This document shows positions 1 through 8,295 of a stretch of 33,761 bases of DNA, piece after piece. How positions within the stretch are numbered: the stretch's first letter is position 1; the number at the start of each line of letters is the position of its first letter. The notes below the pieces were generated by a model. The model was not told the origin of the DNA, made no database searches, and saw nothing but the letters and a program-made list of their open reading frames with translations. The position numbers and the translations under genes were made by a program. Where the stretch lies: positions 61,102 through 94,862 of the forward strand of contig NZ_JARGOQ010000004.1 of assembly GCF_029233945.1 (NCBI RefSeq). The letters are read 5' to 3'. The stretch is from Sneathiella sp. (GTDB lineage Bacteria > Pseudomonadota > Alphaproteobacteria > Sneathiellales > Sneathiellaceae).

Positions 1-2555
1 CGCCCCGTCGGAAGCACGTCATTTCGCCCGCGTGTCGGCGCGCCGGAGGGGCCAGGCTCGACAAACTGCCCGTTCAATCCTTTCAGCAAGCCAGCGAGTT
101 CCGCCTTGCCGCTCGCTTCTACTGTGGGTCGGAGATGGTCTCTGAGACCCTCCAGCACTGCAGTTGTACAATGCCAGCCCTCTTCTGGCGCGGTCTCTCC
201 GGAAACAAGCACGGCCGCAAGCAGCTCGATCCGTTCCACGGTATCGCCATTGGATCGCCATGTTCCCTCAAAGTTGAGTGCCTCCGGTCGGCCGCCTGCC
301 CATTCCGTGCCCATTTCACAATCGAGCGGGTCGAAATCTTCCAGCAGCTTTAAGTCCTTGGCGATGCTGCGGATAAGGGAGGCATTCGCGCCATTCCCAT
401 CTCCGCGCGGAATGCGAAGAAGCGCGACCAGCAGATCCGTCAGTTGTCGTCCGGTTGGAGACTGCCCAAAAATATGCAGGCCATCTCGTATCTGCAGTTC
501 TTTCAGTTCACAAAGATAGTTATCGAGCTTGGTGAGCCGTTCATCCTCCGGCTCATCCTGCTGAATTCCGCAGTCGATATTGATGCCTGACATCTCCGTC
601 AGTTCCAGAATTTGCTCCCGGAGCAGGGCGATGCGGCGGGGGTCTACCCCGGCGGCTTCATAATACTCATCGACAAGCCGTTCCAGATCGGCAAGCGGGC
701 CATAGCTTTCCGCGCGGGTCATCGGCGGGGTTAGATGGTCGATAATGACGGCGCTGGCACGGCGTTTGGCTTGCGTGCCTTCTCCGGGGTCGTTCACAAT
801 AAAGGGATAGAGATGCACGGTCGGGCCAAAGACAGCCTCGGGATAGCAGTCGCGGGAGAGGGCGACGGACTTGCCGGGCAGCCATTCCATGTTGCCATGT
901 TTGCCCATATGGACGACGGCATGCACCTGTTCTTCCTCCCGAAGCCAGGCATAGAAGGCAAGATATCCATGCGGCGGGACGAGGTCAGGATCATGATAGC
1001 TCGCGGTCGGGTCGATATTATAACCGCGTGCGGGCTGAATACCGACGATCACATTCCCGAGCCGCCTGGCCGAGAGGAGGAATTGGTCGTCATCGATGAA
1101 GGGGTCATTCCCGGGATCACCCCATCTTTCGGTGATTTCGCTTTGCAGCTTCTCCGGCAGTGTCTTGAAATACGCGCGATAGCGGGCGAGGGGGTAGGTA
1201 AGGCCGCTTTCTTTCGTGATCTCCTTGCTGCGGTCGTTGGTTGGACCGGAGAGCAAGTCTTCAATCAGAATATTCCCATTCTCTGGAATATTCTGAATTT
1301 CATATCCGGCCGCCTTCATTGCATTCAACACTTCGATGGAACTCGCAGGAGTATCGAGGCCGACGCCATTTCCGATCCGACCGTTCTTGTTCGGATAGTT
1401 CGCGAGGATCAGGGCGACTTTTCGATCCGCTACCTGTGCGTTGCGAAGGCGCACCCAATTCGCGGCGAGATCGGCGACAAACTCGATCCGATCCGGTACT
1501 GGCTTATAGGCAATGATATTTGTCTGCGTGGCTTCGTCATATCCCCCGTCTGACTTGAAGGAGACAGCGCGCGAAAGAATGCGCCCGTCCACCTCCGGTA
1601 GGGCAACATTCATGGCGATGTCACGGGAGGAGAGGCCGGTGACCCCTTCCCTCCACTGCTCTTCATTGCCGCCTGAAAAAATCACCTGCAGGATCGGGCA
1701 GTCAGCGGCATCGAAGGGCGTGACTTTCCGCCCACCACCGGGACTGGAAATAGCGAAGCCGGTGGCATTTAACAGAACGGCGGGCAGTGCTTCGGCGAGC
1801 AGATGCTCTACAATCTCCGCCGATACGGGATCCTTCAGGCTGGAGACAAAAATGGGAAGCGGGTTTAGTCCGCGGCGCGAAAGGGCTTCTATCAGGGCAT
1901 CCACCGGGGCGAGATTATTCGCCTGATACAGCGCGCGGTAAAAAACAATGCCTGTTACCGGTGCATCTTCCTTCCAATGTCGCCGGATATCCGACATGCC
2001 CAGTTGAGTTTCGTTCGGCCAGTAGAGGCCAGCCTTTAACAGTGGTCTCGGTTCCTGCCAGTCCGTTTTCTCATCCAGCAGATAGGCAGAATAGCCCAGA
2101 AAGGCCGAGTAATTCTCCTCTCCACCTTCGACAAGATACCGCCAGAGCCGATGCGCTGTTTCATGGGGCACTGTATTGAGCGCGGTAAGTTCCTCATCCG
2201 GTTGATCGTCGCCCGGCAGGAACGCGAGCTTTATTTCTTTCGCGCGGCAACATTCGGTGATTTTCTCCACCGCGTAGGGCCAGTAACCGATCCCGCCCAG
2301 AAGGCGGACGACGACCAGCTTTGCGTTAGCGATAATATCCTCGACATAGATATCGACCGACAGGTTATGGGAAAGTTGCATTGTGTTGGCGAGCCGGAGG
2401 GACGGGGCGCCCGCGCGCGTCTTCTGGCTCAATGCCAGACTTGAAAGCTCCGTATCCGCCGCGGACAGGAAGATGATATCCCCCGGCGCCTGCGCAAGGT
2501 CGACCGCCTCCGATCCATCGGCGATGCCGCCGGGTATGGCCGCCAGTAGATGCAT
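1..2555 (-). CDS. cobN: Cobaltochelatase subunit CobN (N-terminal part, cut by window edge)
   Basis: Large subunit of the aerobic, ATP-dependent cobaltochelatase, which inserts cobalt into hydrogenobyrinic acid a,c-diamide together with CobS and CobT in the cytoplasm. The reverse strand is open from an ATG at 2555 to the left edge, giving about 851 residues of a protein that is usually near 1,250, so the C-terminal third is missing from the window. The translation begins MHLLAAIPGG and contains the family signature HMGKHGNMEWLPGKS (around 890-935), preceded by a stretch containing PARGYNIDP. The start lies one base after the cobW stop (TGA-C-ATG), so the two genes are almost certainly translationally coupled and share the upstream cobalamin riboswitch. 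Magnesium chelatase BchH/ChlH is the related alternative, but the cobW and riboswitch context argues for CobN. Confidence 0.96.
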   Translation of the reverse strand, partial: MHLLAAIPGGIADGSEAVDLAQAPGDIIFLSAADTELSSLALSQKTRAGAPSLRLANTMQLSHNLSVDIYVEDIIANAKLVVVRLLGGIGYWPYAVEKITECCRAKEIKLAFLPGDDQPDEELTALNTVPHETAHRLWRYLVEGGEENYSAFLGYSAYLLDEKTDWQEPRPLLKAGLYWPNETQLGMSDIRRHWKEDAPVTGIVFYRALYQANNLAPVDALIEALSRRGLNPLPIFVSSLKDPVSAEIVEHLLAEALPAVLLNATGFAISSPGGGRKVTPFDAADCPILQVIFSGGNEEQWREGVTGLSSRDIAMNVALPEVDGRILSRAVSFKSDGGYDEATQTNIIAYKPVPDRIEFVADLAANWVRLRNAQVADRKVALILANYPNKNGRIGNGVGLDTPASSIEVLNAMKAAGYEIQNIPENGNILIEDLLSGPTNDRSKEITKESGLTYPLARYRAYFKTLPEKLQSEITERWGDPGNDPFIDDDQFLLSARRLGNVIVGIQPARGYNIDPTASYHDPDLVPPHGYLAFYAWLREEEQVHAVVHMGKHGNMEWLPGKSVALSRDCYPEAVFGPTVHLYPFIVNDPGEGTQAKRRASAVIIDHLTPPMTRAESYGPLADLERLVDEYYEAAGVDPRRIALLREQILELTEMSGINIDCGIQQDEPEDERLTKLDNYLCELKELQIRDGLHIFGQSPTGRQLTDLLVALLRIPRGDGNGANASLIRSIAKDLKLLEDFDPLDCEMGTEWAGGRPEALNFEGTWRSNGDTVERIELLAAVLVSGETAPEEGWHCTTAVLEGLRDHLRPTVEASGKAELAGLLKGLNGQFVEPGPSGAPTRGRNDVLPTG

Positions 2556-2556
2556 G

Positions 2557-3585
2557 TCAGCCCAGGATCATATTGGTGATGGCCGCCTGATCCATATCAT
2601 GCTCCCCAATGATGACGAGCTTGCTGATACGCGCTTCATCGGCAGCCCATTCCCGATCAAAATAATGCTGTAACCGGCTTCCGACGCCTTGCAGAACGAG
2701 CCGCATGTCCTTGTCCTTTACGGTAAGAAAACCCTTCACCCGTAATATTCCCTCCGCCGCGATGGCTTTTTCCAATTTCGTGATCAGATTATCCGGGGAG
2801 GTGATTTCACCCACCTCCAAAACAAAGCTGTCAAAATCGTCATGCTCATGATCATCGGCGTCATCATGAACTGATGGGCGCGCGTCGAGATCGTCCTCCG
2901 CCGCCGCCCCGAGGCCGAGCAATACTCGCGCGTCCAGCTTACCATGGCTCGTCTGGAGCATTTTTACTTGCGGACGGAGGCGGTCCTTTAACCCGGCGGT
3001 GGCAGATGAAAGTTCCGCATCGGCAAGCAAATCGGCTTTGTTGAAAATGATCATATCGGCGCAATTGATCTGATCATCGAACAGCTCTTCCAGCGGGCTG
3101 TCGTGATCCAGCATTTCGTCCGCCTCACGCTGGGCCTGTACTGCGTCGGGATTGGCGGCGAACAGCCCATCGCGATAGGCCGGGCCATCGATTACGGTAA
3201 CCACGCCATCGACCGTCACCTGCGTTCTCACTTCCGGCCATCCAAAGGCCCGGATTAGGGGCTTCGGAAGCGCTAAGCCGGAGGTTTCGACAATGATATG
3301 ATCGGGGCGATCTTCCCGGCTCAGTATTTTCTGGATGGTGGGGAGGAAATCATCCGCCACCGTGCAGCAGATACAGCCGTTGGCAAGCTCGACGATGTCC
3401 TCTTCTGTGCAATTTTCATTGCCGCAACCTTTTAGCAACTCGCCATCAACGCCAAGGTCACCAAACTCATTGATGATAAACGCCAGCTTCCGACCTTCAG
3501 CATTCTCGATCAGATGGCGGATCAGGCTGGTCTTTCCCGCACCGAGGAAACCGGTGATAACGGTTGCCGGTATTTTCTCACTCAT
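2557..3585 (-). CDS. cobW: CobW-type G3E GTPase (cobalamin biosynthesis metallochaperone)
   Basis: A 342-residue GTPase of the COG0523/G3E family, thought to supply cobalt to the chelatase. The P-loop GFLGAGKT is at residues 12-19, the metal-binding C-x-C-C motif (CICC) at 71-74, a Walker B-like ETSG follows, and NKAD gives guanine specificity. A His/Asp-rich linker (HDDADDHEHDD) precedes the C-terminal CobW_C domain. The start is placed at ATG 3585 because GGAG lies 8 bases upstream and the translation MSEKIPATVITGFLG matches the usual N-terminus. The frame stays open to an ATG at 3699, but that ATG has no ribosome binding site. The gene lies just downstream of the cobalamin riboswitch and one base before cobN, so B12 should repress it. 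Confidence 0.95.
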   Translation of the reverse strand: MSEKIPATVITGFLGAGKTSLIRHLIENAEGRKLAFIINEFGDLGVDGELLKGCGNENCTEEDIVELANGCICCTVADDFLPTIQKILSREDRPDHIIVETSGLALPKPLIRAFGWPEVRTQVTVDGVVTVIDGPAYRDGLFAANPDAVQAQREADEMLDHDSPLEELFDDQINCADMIIFNKADLLADAELSSATAGLKDRLRPQVKMLQTSHGKLDARVLLGLGAAAEDDLDARPSVHDDADDHEHDDFDSFVLEVGEITSPDNLITKLEKAIAAEGILRVKGFLTVKDKDMRLVLQGVGSRLQHYFDREWAADEARISKLVIIGEHDMDQAAITNMILG

Positions 3586-3720
3586 ATTTTTGCTCCAGAA
3601 ATAGAAGTCGCGCAGGCCAGAGGGTTGGCCGGGAAATGGCGTTTGGAATTTAGGTGCGGGTGTCGCGATATAGCTACGCTCATCATGATCCTCCGTCATG
3701 CAGCAGATGTTGATACAGTT

Positions 3721-3880
3721 GATGGCAGGTCTCCTGGCTTGCGAATGGCACCGGCACTTACCTTCCCGATTATCTCAGTGGTTTTTTGTGCAGGCTAGTC
3801 GCTTACAGTTGCGGGGACAGCCGCGGCATTGACCCATGGATCGCACCGCATTCCCTTATAATCCCTGATTGGGAACCATC
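3721..3880 (-). promoter_or_regulatory. Cobalamin (AdoCbl) riboswitch
   Basis: Read on the minus strand, the segment carries the conserved cobalamin riboswitch elements in order: a 5' arm GATGGTTCCC (3880-3871), the core around CTGTCCCCGCAACTGTAAGCG-like sequence (about 3797-3820), a CCACTGAG block (about 3775-3782), GGGAAGG (about 3762-3768), and the B12 box GCCAGGAGACCTGCC (3724-3738). The outer arms GATGG (3880-3876) and CCATC (3725-3721) can pair as P1. It sits 135 bases upstream of the cobW start, so it should reduce cobW-cobN expression when adenosylcobalamin is plentiful. I see no clear intrinsic terminator between it and cobW, so control of translation initiation is plausible. Confidence 0.95.
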
Positions 3881-3887
3881 GACGCGG

Positions 3888-3916
3888 ACGCTACGGCGGA
3901 ATGGCACATCTGTCAA
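3888..3916 (-). promoter_or_regulatory. Candidate sigma-70 promoter for the cobW-cobN riboswitch transcript
   Basis: On the minus strand a perfect -35 TTGACA (3916-3911) is followed, after 17 bases, by TAGCGT (3893-3888), a moderate -10. Initiation about 7 bases further on would fall near 3881, exactly where the riboswitch P1 arm begins (3880). This agreement is the main support; the -10 element is weak on its own. Confidence 0.5.
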
Positions 3917-3926
3917 TCCATTGACA
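3911..3926. repeat. Inverted repeat TGTCAAT-CC-ATTGACA
   Basis: Perfect 7-base arms are separated by two bases. The repeat lies 6 bases beyond the cobC stop codon and overlaps the candidate -35 box of the riboswitch promoter. It could be an operator or a short hairpin at the cobC 3' end. It has no T-run, so I do not call it a terminator. Confidence 0.5.
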
Positions 3927-3932
3927 AGGCTT

Positions 3933-5000
3933 TTATCGATTTGCCCAGCGTTTGAGGCTCGTTTCAAGGCGGACCCAACCGGCTTCCGCTCCGGGCAGTC
4001 CAAATCGGAGCCGTTCGGGGCGGTCGGGAAACCGGCGAACCAAGATAGCGTCTTTGCATAGATACCGGAAAAGGGACGGAGCCTCTGGCGATTCTGTCAG
4101 GCAGAAGAGATCGGTTCCGCCAATGATTTTGAGGTCTGTGTCAGTAAGCATTGCAGACAAACGCGCTGCTGCCTTCGTTAGTTGATCTCGTGCCTTGGCG
4201 ATCCACTCAACATCCGAAAGGGCCTGTGTGCCGATTTCGAGCGCGACGCCACTAAGCGCCCAAGGCCCTAACTCCTGCCGGATGCTGCGAATAAAATCCG
4301 GCGGACCGGCGAGGAAACCGAGACGGAGACCGGCAAGACCGAAAAACTTACCGAAGGATTTCAGGATCAACATTCTACTGCCAGGCAGGTCTGGCATAAG
4401 GGGTATGTCCGGCATAATATCCGCGAACGCCTCATCGACAATGAGCCAGCCATCCCTCGTCTTTAGTATTTCGGCCAGTTCAAGAAGTAATTGCTTCTCA
4501 TATGTGCGGCCATCGGGGTTGTTGGGATGCACGAGGATGACGATGGTCGTTTCAGCCGATATATGCGAAATCTCGGTGATTTCCTGGACCCGATGCCCCG
4601 CCCGTCGCCAGCAGGCGGCATGCTCATTATAAGTCGGCGTGAGAATGGCGACTTCGGTTTGTGGTATAAGTCTGGGGAGCAGCTGTATCGCGGCCTGTGT
4701 CCCCGGACAGGCGCAGATATCGGCATCCTCGGGCAGGCCATAATATGTCCCGGCGGCCGTAAGCAAATCGGCCTCGGCAGAGGAGGATGGCAACCGCTGC
4801 CACAGCCCGGCTTCCAACGATGGAAGCGGATAGGGTATCGGGTTAATCCCGGTGCTTAAATCCAGCCATTCCGACAGATCATGGCCGAATTCTTCTTGCG
4901 CGCACGCAAGGTTGCCGCCATGCAACTGTCGGCCCGCCTCATTCTCTCTCGGAAATGTCGGGATCATTAGAACATTGTCTCCGTAAAACTGCCTCGTCAT
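3933..5000 (-). CDS. cobC: Threonine-phosphate decarboxylase CobC (PLP-dependent)
   Basis: Fold-type I aminotransferase-like enzyme of 355 residues (named CobD in Salmonella). It decarboxylates L-threonine phosphate to (R)-1-amino-2-propanol phosphate for the nucleotide loop of cobalamin. The N-terminal LHGGN and LDLSTGINP stretches, HPNNPDGR, VDEAFAD and the PLP lysine region SFGKFFGLAG are all typical. The start is uncertain: ATG 5000 is the longest, and ATG 4967 (MIPTFPRENE) has GGAG 11 bases upstream and gives a more usual N-terminus. It lies upstream of the cobW-cobN unit on the same strand but ends before that unit's own promoter and riboswitch. It is divergent from the MlaF-like gene, with fewer than 50 bases between the starts. 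Confidence 0.92.
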   Translation of the reverse strand: MTRQFYGDNVLMIPTFPRENEAGRQLHGGNLACAQEEFGHDLSEWLDLSTGINPIPYPLPSLEAGLWQRLPSSSAEADLLTAAGTYYGLPEDADICACPGTQAAIQLLPRLIPQTEVAILTPTYNEHAACWRRAGHRVQEITEISHISAETTIVILVHPNNPDGRTYEKQLLLELAEILKTRDGWLIVDEAFADIMPDIPLMPDLPGSRMLILKSFGKFFGLAGLRLGFLAGPPDFIRSIRQELGPWALSGVALEIGTQALSDVEWIAKARDQLTKAAARLSAMLTDTDLKIIGGTDLFCLTESPEAPSLFRYLCKDAILVRRFPDRPERLRFGLPGAEAGWVRLETSLKRWANR

Positions 5001-5048
5001 AGCAGAATGGAGTTTGTTTTCGCAAATTTATCCTGTAGTTTTGCGGTC

Positions 5049-5837
5049 ATGACCGAAGCAACAAAAAATAAAATCGTCGTCAGGGATCTGTACAAGAGCT
5101 TTGATGGTGTTACGGTTCTGAACGGGATAAATCTTGAGGTAAAAACCGGCGAGATTTTGACCCTGATCGGGCCTTCGGGCGCGGGTAAGACATTGACGCT
5201 GAAATGTATTCTCGGGTTGATCAAACCCGACAGCGGCTCGATCCTTCTCGACGGGGAAGAAGTGAGCGACATGCCGGAGAAGGACCGGATGGAGTTTTTC
5301 CGCAAGTTCGGCATCCTCTTTCAACGTTCGGGATTGTTCGACGGCCTTCGGGTATGGGAGAACATTGGTTTTCGCTTGAATCAGCAGCCGGGTGCGAACA
5401 AGCAGGATGTCAAGGCAATGGCAATCAAGAAGCTGCGTTCTGTCGGACTGTCTGCGGATGTGGCGGACCTTTTCCCGGCGGAGCTCTCCGGCGGTATGCA
5501 GAAACGTGTCGGCTTCGCCCGGGCGATCGCCGGCGATCCGCCGATCCTGTTTCTGGATGAGCCGACCGCCGGGCTCGATCCGATCATGAGCAATGTCATC
5601 AATGATCAGATTTTCAATAATGTCCGTGAGTTGGGCAGCACGGTGATGGCGATAACCAGTAACTTGCTGACGGCACGCATCATCTCGGACCGGATCGCCA
5701 TGCTGCATGAGGGCCAGGTCGTCTGGACGGGCGATGTGCGCGAGGCTGGACATACGGATAATGCCTATGTCTCCCAGTTCTGGAACAAGCGCAAAGACGG
5801 ACCTATTCAAATGTCGGTATCGACTATTTCAGCCTGA
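5049..5837 (+). CDS. MlaF/Ttg2A-like ABC transporter ATP-binding protein, solitary
   Basis: ABC ATPase of the phospholipid/organic-solvent-resistance import family (MlaF), 262 residues from ATG 5049 (MTEATKNKIV). Walker A GPSGAGKT is at 41-48, the Q-loop glutamine at 92, the signature LSGGMQKR at 146-153, and Walker B ILFLDEP at 166-172 followed by the D-loop AGLD. The C-terminal IAMLHEGQVVWTGD is characteristic of MlaF. The switch (H-loop) position, normally THD, reads T-S-N at 203-205 (Ser codon at 5658), so the switch histidine is missing. An upstream in-frame ATG at 5007 is possible but sits almost on the cobC start. No mlaE permease or mlaD gene is adjacent, unlike the usual operon, so its partner is unknown. 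Confidence 0.85.
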   Translation: MTEATKNKIVVRDLYKSFDGVTVLNGINLEVKTGEILTLIGPSGAGKTLTLKCILGLIKPDSGSILLDGEEVSDMPEKDRMEFFRKFGILFQRSGLFDGLRVWENIGFRLNQQPGANKQDVKAMAIKKLRSVGLSADVADLFPAELSGGMQKRVGFARAIAGDPPILFLDEPTAGLDPIMSNVINDQIFNNVRELGSTVMAITSNLLTARIISDRIAMLHEGQVVWTGDVREAGHTDNAYVSQFWNKRKDGPIQMSVSTISA

Positions 5838-5891
5838 ATTCCCGCCATTTACTGATCACGCAGGGCATCGGAAGAGCGTCTAGCCTGTGCC

Positions 5892-6662
5892 TTGGTAGAT
5901 AGTCAAAATGGCATGGTCCCCATGAATGACGGCGAAAGCGACAGCCTGACAGCTTCTGATTTATTGACGCCACGGGATAATCTGCCATGGCGAAACGAGG
6001 CGCCTGCGCTGAACGGCTGGATACGCCCCTATCTGATCGACAATCGGATCGCGAGGGCGCATGCAAATTCGTTACTCGAACGGGAAAGCCGGGAACGAAC
6101 CATCCTCCGGGATGCGGTTGAGGGGGAACTTGCGCGGCTATCCTCGGTCAAGCAGCGCTTCTGGATCGCTGAATATCGGTTTATCGAAAAGTTCCTCACA
6201 TTCCGGCAACTCGTGATCTATGCACCATCCTTCTTAAGTCTCACGCGTATTATGCCCAAAAAACTTGTGTTTTGCAGACGAAGGATCGTGCGGGAATATA
6301 TCGAACAGCATGCCGCTCCCAACACCCCGTTCGTGGCGCGTCTATGTCGGCAATTCATTCGGACCAGTGTGTTTTTTTACCCCGCAGAAAAGCTGATGGA
6401 GGCAAGCAAAAAATTTATCCTCCTCACAAACAGGTCAGCTGATCAGTCAAAATCGGCCAACCGGCACCGGGTTGCCATGGAGTTACGGGCACTCCATTTA
6501 ATGAGCGACCGCGAAATCTGCGATCAGTTCAGATGTGAGGAGGCGTATTTGAATGAACTTGCCTTGCTGGACTGCCTCGCACGCCACTATTGCCTGACTG
6601 TTGATGATATTTTCCGCATTTCTGCCGCTGAAATTAAACACTTTTGGGAAATGCAGGGCTAA
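5892..6662 (+). CDS. Hypothetical protein, unrecognised
   Basis: A 256-residue soluble-looking protein that I cannot assign to a family. The frame opens at TTG 5892, with ATGs at 5913 and 5922; none has a clear ribosome binding site, so the start is open. The middle is rich in Arg, Phe and Tyr (about residues 85-170), with helical basic stretches. The C-terminal 70 residues (from about 190) look like a compact helical domain with regularly spaced leucines. There is no signal peptide and no membrane helix. It lies 54 bases after the MlaF-like gene and 115 bases before the antiporter. Codon use looks like that of its neighbours, which supports it being a real gene. Confidence 0.6.
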   Translation: MVDSQNGMVPMNDGESDSLTASDLLTPRDNLPWRNEAPALNGWIRPYLIDNRIARAHANSLLERESRERTILRDAVEGELARLSSVKQRFWIAEYRFIEKFLTFRQLVIYAPSFLSLTRIMPKKLVFCRRRIVREYIEQHAAPNTPFVARLCRQFIRTSVFFYPAEKLMEASKKFILLTNRSADQSKSANRHRVAMELRALHLMSDREICDQFRCEEAYLNELALLDCLARHYCLTVDDIFRISAAEIKHFWEMQG

Positions 6663-6777
6663 AAGCAAGTAATCCCATAGAAAAAGCACTTTTGGACGAT
6701 GCCGCGCCTTGCGCTTTTGCACCCGTGATCGTACCCTTCTTATTTAGCCGCTTTTCTTGCAGGTTTCGCAGCGCACA

Positions 6778-8196
6778 ATGCACCAACTTACGGATATTGC
6801 CATCATTGCGACGATTGCCCTGATGTTCGGGATGATCATGACACGGCTGAAACAACCGGCAATCGTTGGGTACTTGCTGACCGGGATGGTGCTTGGGCGA
6901 TCTGCTTTCGGGTTGGTTGAGGACCGGGAGAATGTAGAGATCCTGGCAGAGCTTGGTGTGCTGCTTTTGCTTTATCTGATCGGGATGGAACTCAACCTGA
7001 AATCCTTTATGCGTATCTGGAAGACAGCCATTGGCGGCGTATTCCTTCAGGTTGCGGTCTCCTATGTCGTGGTTGGCATGATAGCGCTGTTTCTGGATTG
7101 GCCATGGGAGCTGACGCTGCTCTTGGCCTTTAGCCTGTCGATCAGCTCTACCGCGGTCGCCGTCAAAATCCTCGAAGACATTGGGGAGCTTCACCAGCGG
7201 ACCGGCAATATTGCTGTCGGCCTCCTTATCGCGCAAGACCTTGCCGTGGTGCCAATGCTGCTTATCGTTGGCAGTCTTTCCGGGGAGGCACTTAACATAT
7301 CCGCGCTTGTCCTGACCCTCGGCCTGGCGGTTGCGTTCCTGATCGGACTTATTCTCTTTTTGAGCCGCAGGGAGCGCATCCATTTGCCATTCCTGAAGAT
7401 TATTTCCGGGCATGCGGATCTTACGCCGTTGTTCGGGATCGTTTTCTGCCTCGGACTTGCAGCAATCAGCGGCCTGTTCGGTATGTCTCCTGCGTTCGGG
7501 GCGTTCCTGGCTGGCCTCATCATTGGCAACAGCCAGGAACGAAAAAGCATTGTCGAGGCGACGCAGCCGATCCAGTCGATACTGCTGATGATCTTCTTTC
7601 TCTCTATCGGACTACTGATCGATGTTACCTACATCTGGCAGAATATCGGTCTTGTGTTATTGATGCTGCTACTCGTGATTGTTGGGAAAACCGCCATCAA
7701 TATTGTTATCCTTCGGGTAACCGGCGTTGACTGGCGATCCGCCTTTATCGCCGGGACGGCGCTGGGTCAGATCGGGGAGTTTTCCTTTCTCCTGATGGCC
7801 ACCGGAAGCGGGAGCAGCTATGTCTCGCGCGACATCTCGCAATTGATGATTACGGTGATTGCGCTCAGCCTGATGATCAGCCCGCTGTGGCTGCTAACTG
7901 CCCGGCGTGCGCAAACCGTGGCGGCCGGTCAGGCAAGCAACTTTCAGGTTTTCTGGAACAAGGCATATGGGAAAGAGACTTTGGCCGTTGTCCGCATTTT
8001 CAGGGCGACGGGAGGATATCTTGGCTCGTTAATGGGTGGAAAGTCACCGCAGGCACAGACGGTGGAACAACCGGATACCAGGGAGGCCAACTCCCGTGCA
8101 GAAGGTACGGAAACCATCATCCAGAGTGAAGATGCAGCCTCATATCAAGCAATACTTGAAGATGAGCGCGGCGGGGATCAAAAAAATAAGGATTAG
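6778..8196 (+). CDS. CPA2-family monovalent cation/proton antiporter (KefB/KefC-like), no RCK domain
   Basis: Inner-membrane antiporter of the Na+/H+ exchanger fold, 472 residues from ATG 6778 (MHQLTDIAII). About twelve hydrophobic helices fill the first 380 residues. Typical CPA2 stretches include GYLLTGMVLG, LGVLLLLYLIGMEL, SISSTAVAVKIL, GLLIAQDLAVVP, AFGAFLAGLIIG and GQIGEFSFLL. KefB, KefC and YbaL continue with a TrkA_N/RCK nucleotide-binding domain; here the last 90 residues are a short charged cytoplasmic tail without a Rossmann motif. Ligand gating must therefore differ or use a separate protein. A TTG at 6757 is in frame, but the ATG gives the normal N-terminus. Confidence 0.9.
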   Translation: MHQLTDIAIIATIALMFGMIMTRLKQPAIVGYLLTGMVLGRSAFGLVEDRENVEILAELGVLLLLYLIGMELNLKSFMRIWKTAIGGVFLQVAVSYVVVGMIALFLDWPWELTLLLAFSLSISSTAVAVKILEDIGELHQRTGNIAVGLLIAQDLAVVPMLLIVGSLSGEALNISALVLTLGLAVAFLIGLILFLSRRERIHLPFLKIISGHADLTPLFGIVFCLGLAAISGLFGMSPAFGAFLAGLIIGNSQERKSIVEATQPIQSILLMIFFLSIGLLIDVTYIWQNIGLVLLMLLLVIVGKTAINIVILRVTGVDWRSAFIAGTALGQIGEFSFLLMATGSGSSYVSRDISQLMITVIALSLMISPLWLLTARRAQTVAAGQASNFQVFWNKAYGKETLAVVRIFRATGGYLGSLMGGKSPQAQTVEQPDTREANSRAEGTETIIQSEDAASYQAILEDERGGDQKNKD

Positions 8197-8295
8197 GATC
8201 GCCATCTTGTCACGTCGGGTGATGGTCTATAGATTTCGCTTGAGTGGCGCCACTGCTCAGCGCGAATGTTTGACATGAAATTAGTGAGGCCATCC

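Noticed and set aside
735-1553. Long open frame on the plus strand (272 codons) inside cobN
   Set aside because: It lies wholly opposite cobN, which has clear family motifs on the minus strand, and its translation shows no recognisable domain.
3786-4061. Plus-strand open frame of 91 codons across the riboswitch
   Set aside because: The region is explained by the cobalamin riboswitch and the 3' end of cobC on the minus strand.
5028-5810. Minus-strand open frame of 260 codons opposite the MlaF-like gene
   Set aside because: The plus strand encodes all ABC ATPase motifs; the reverse frame has none and no ribosome binding site.
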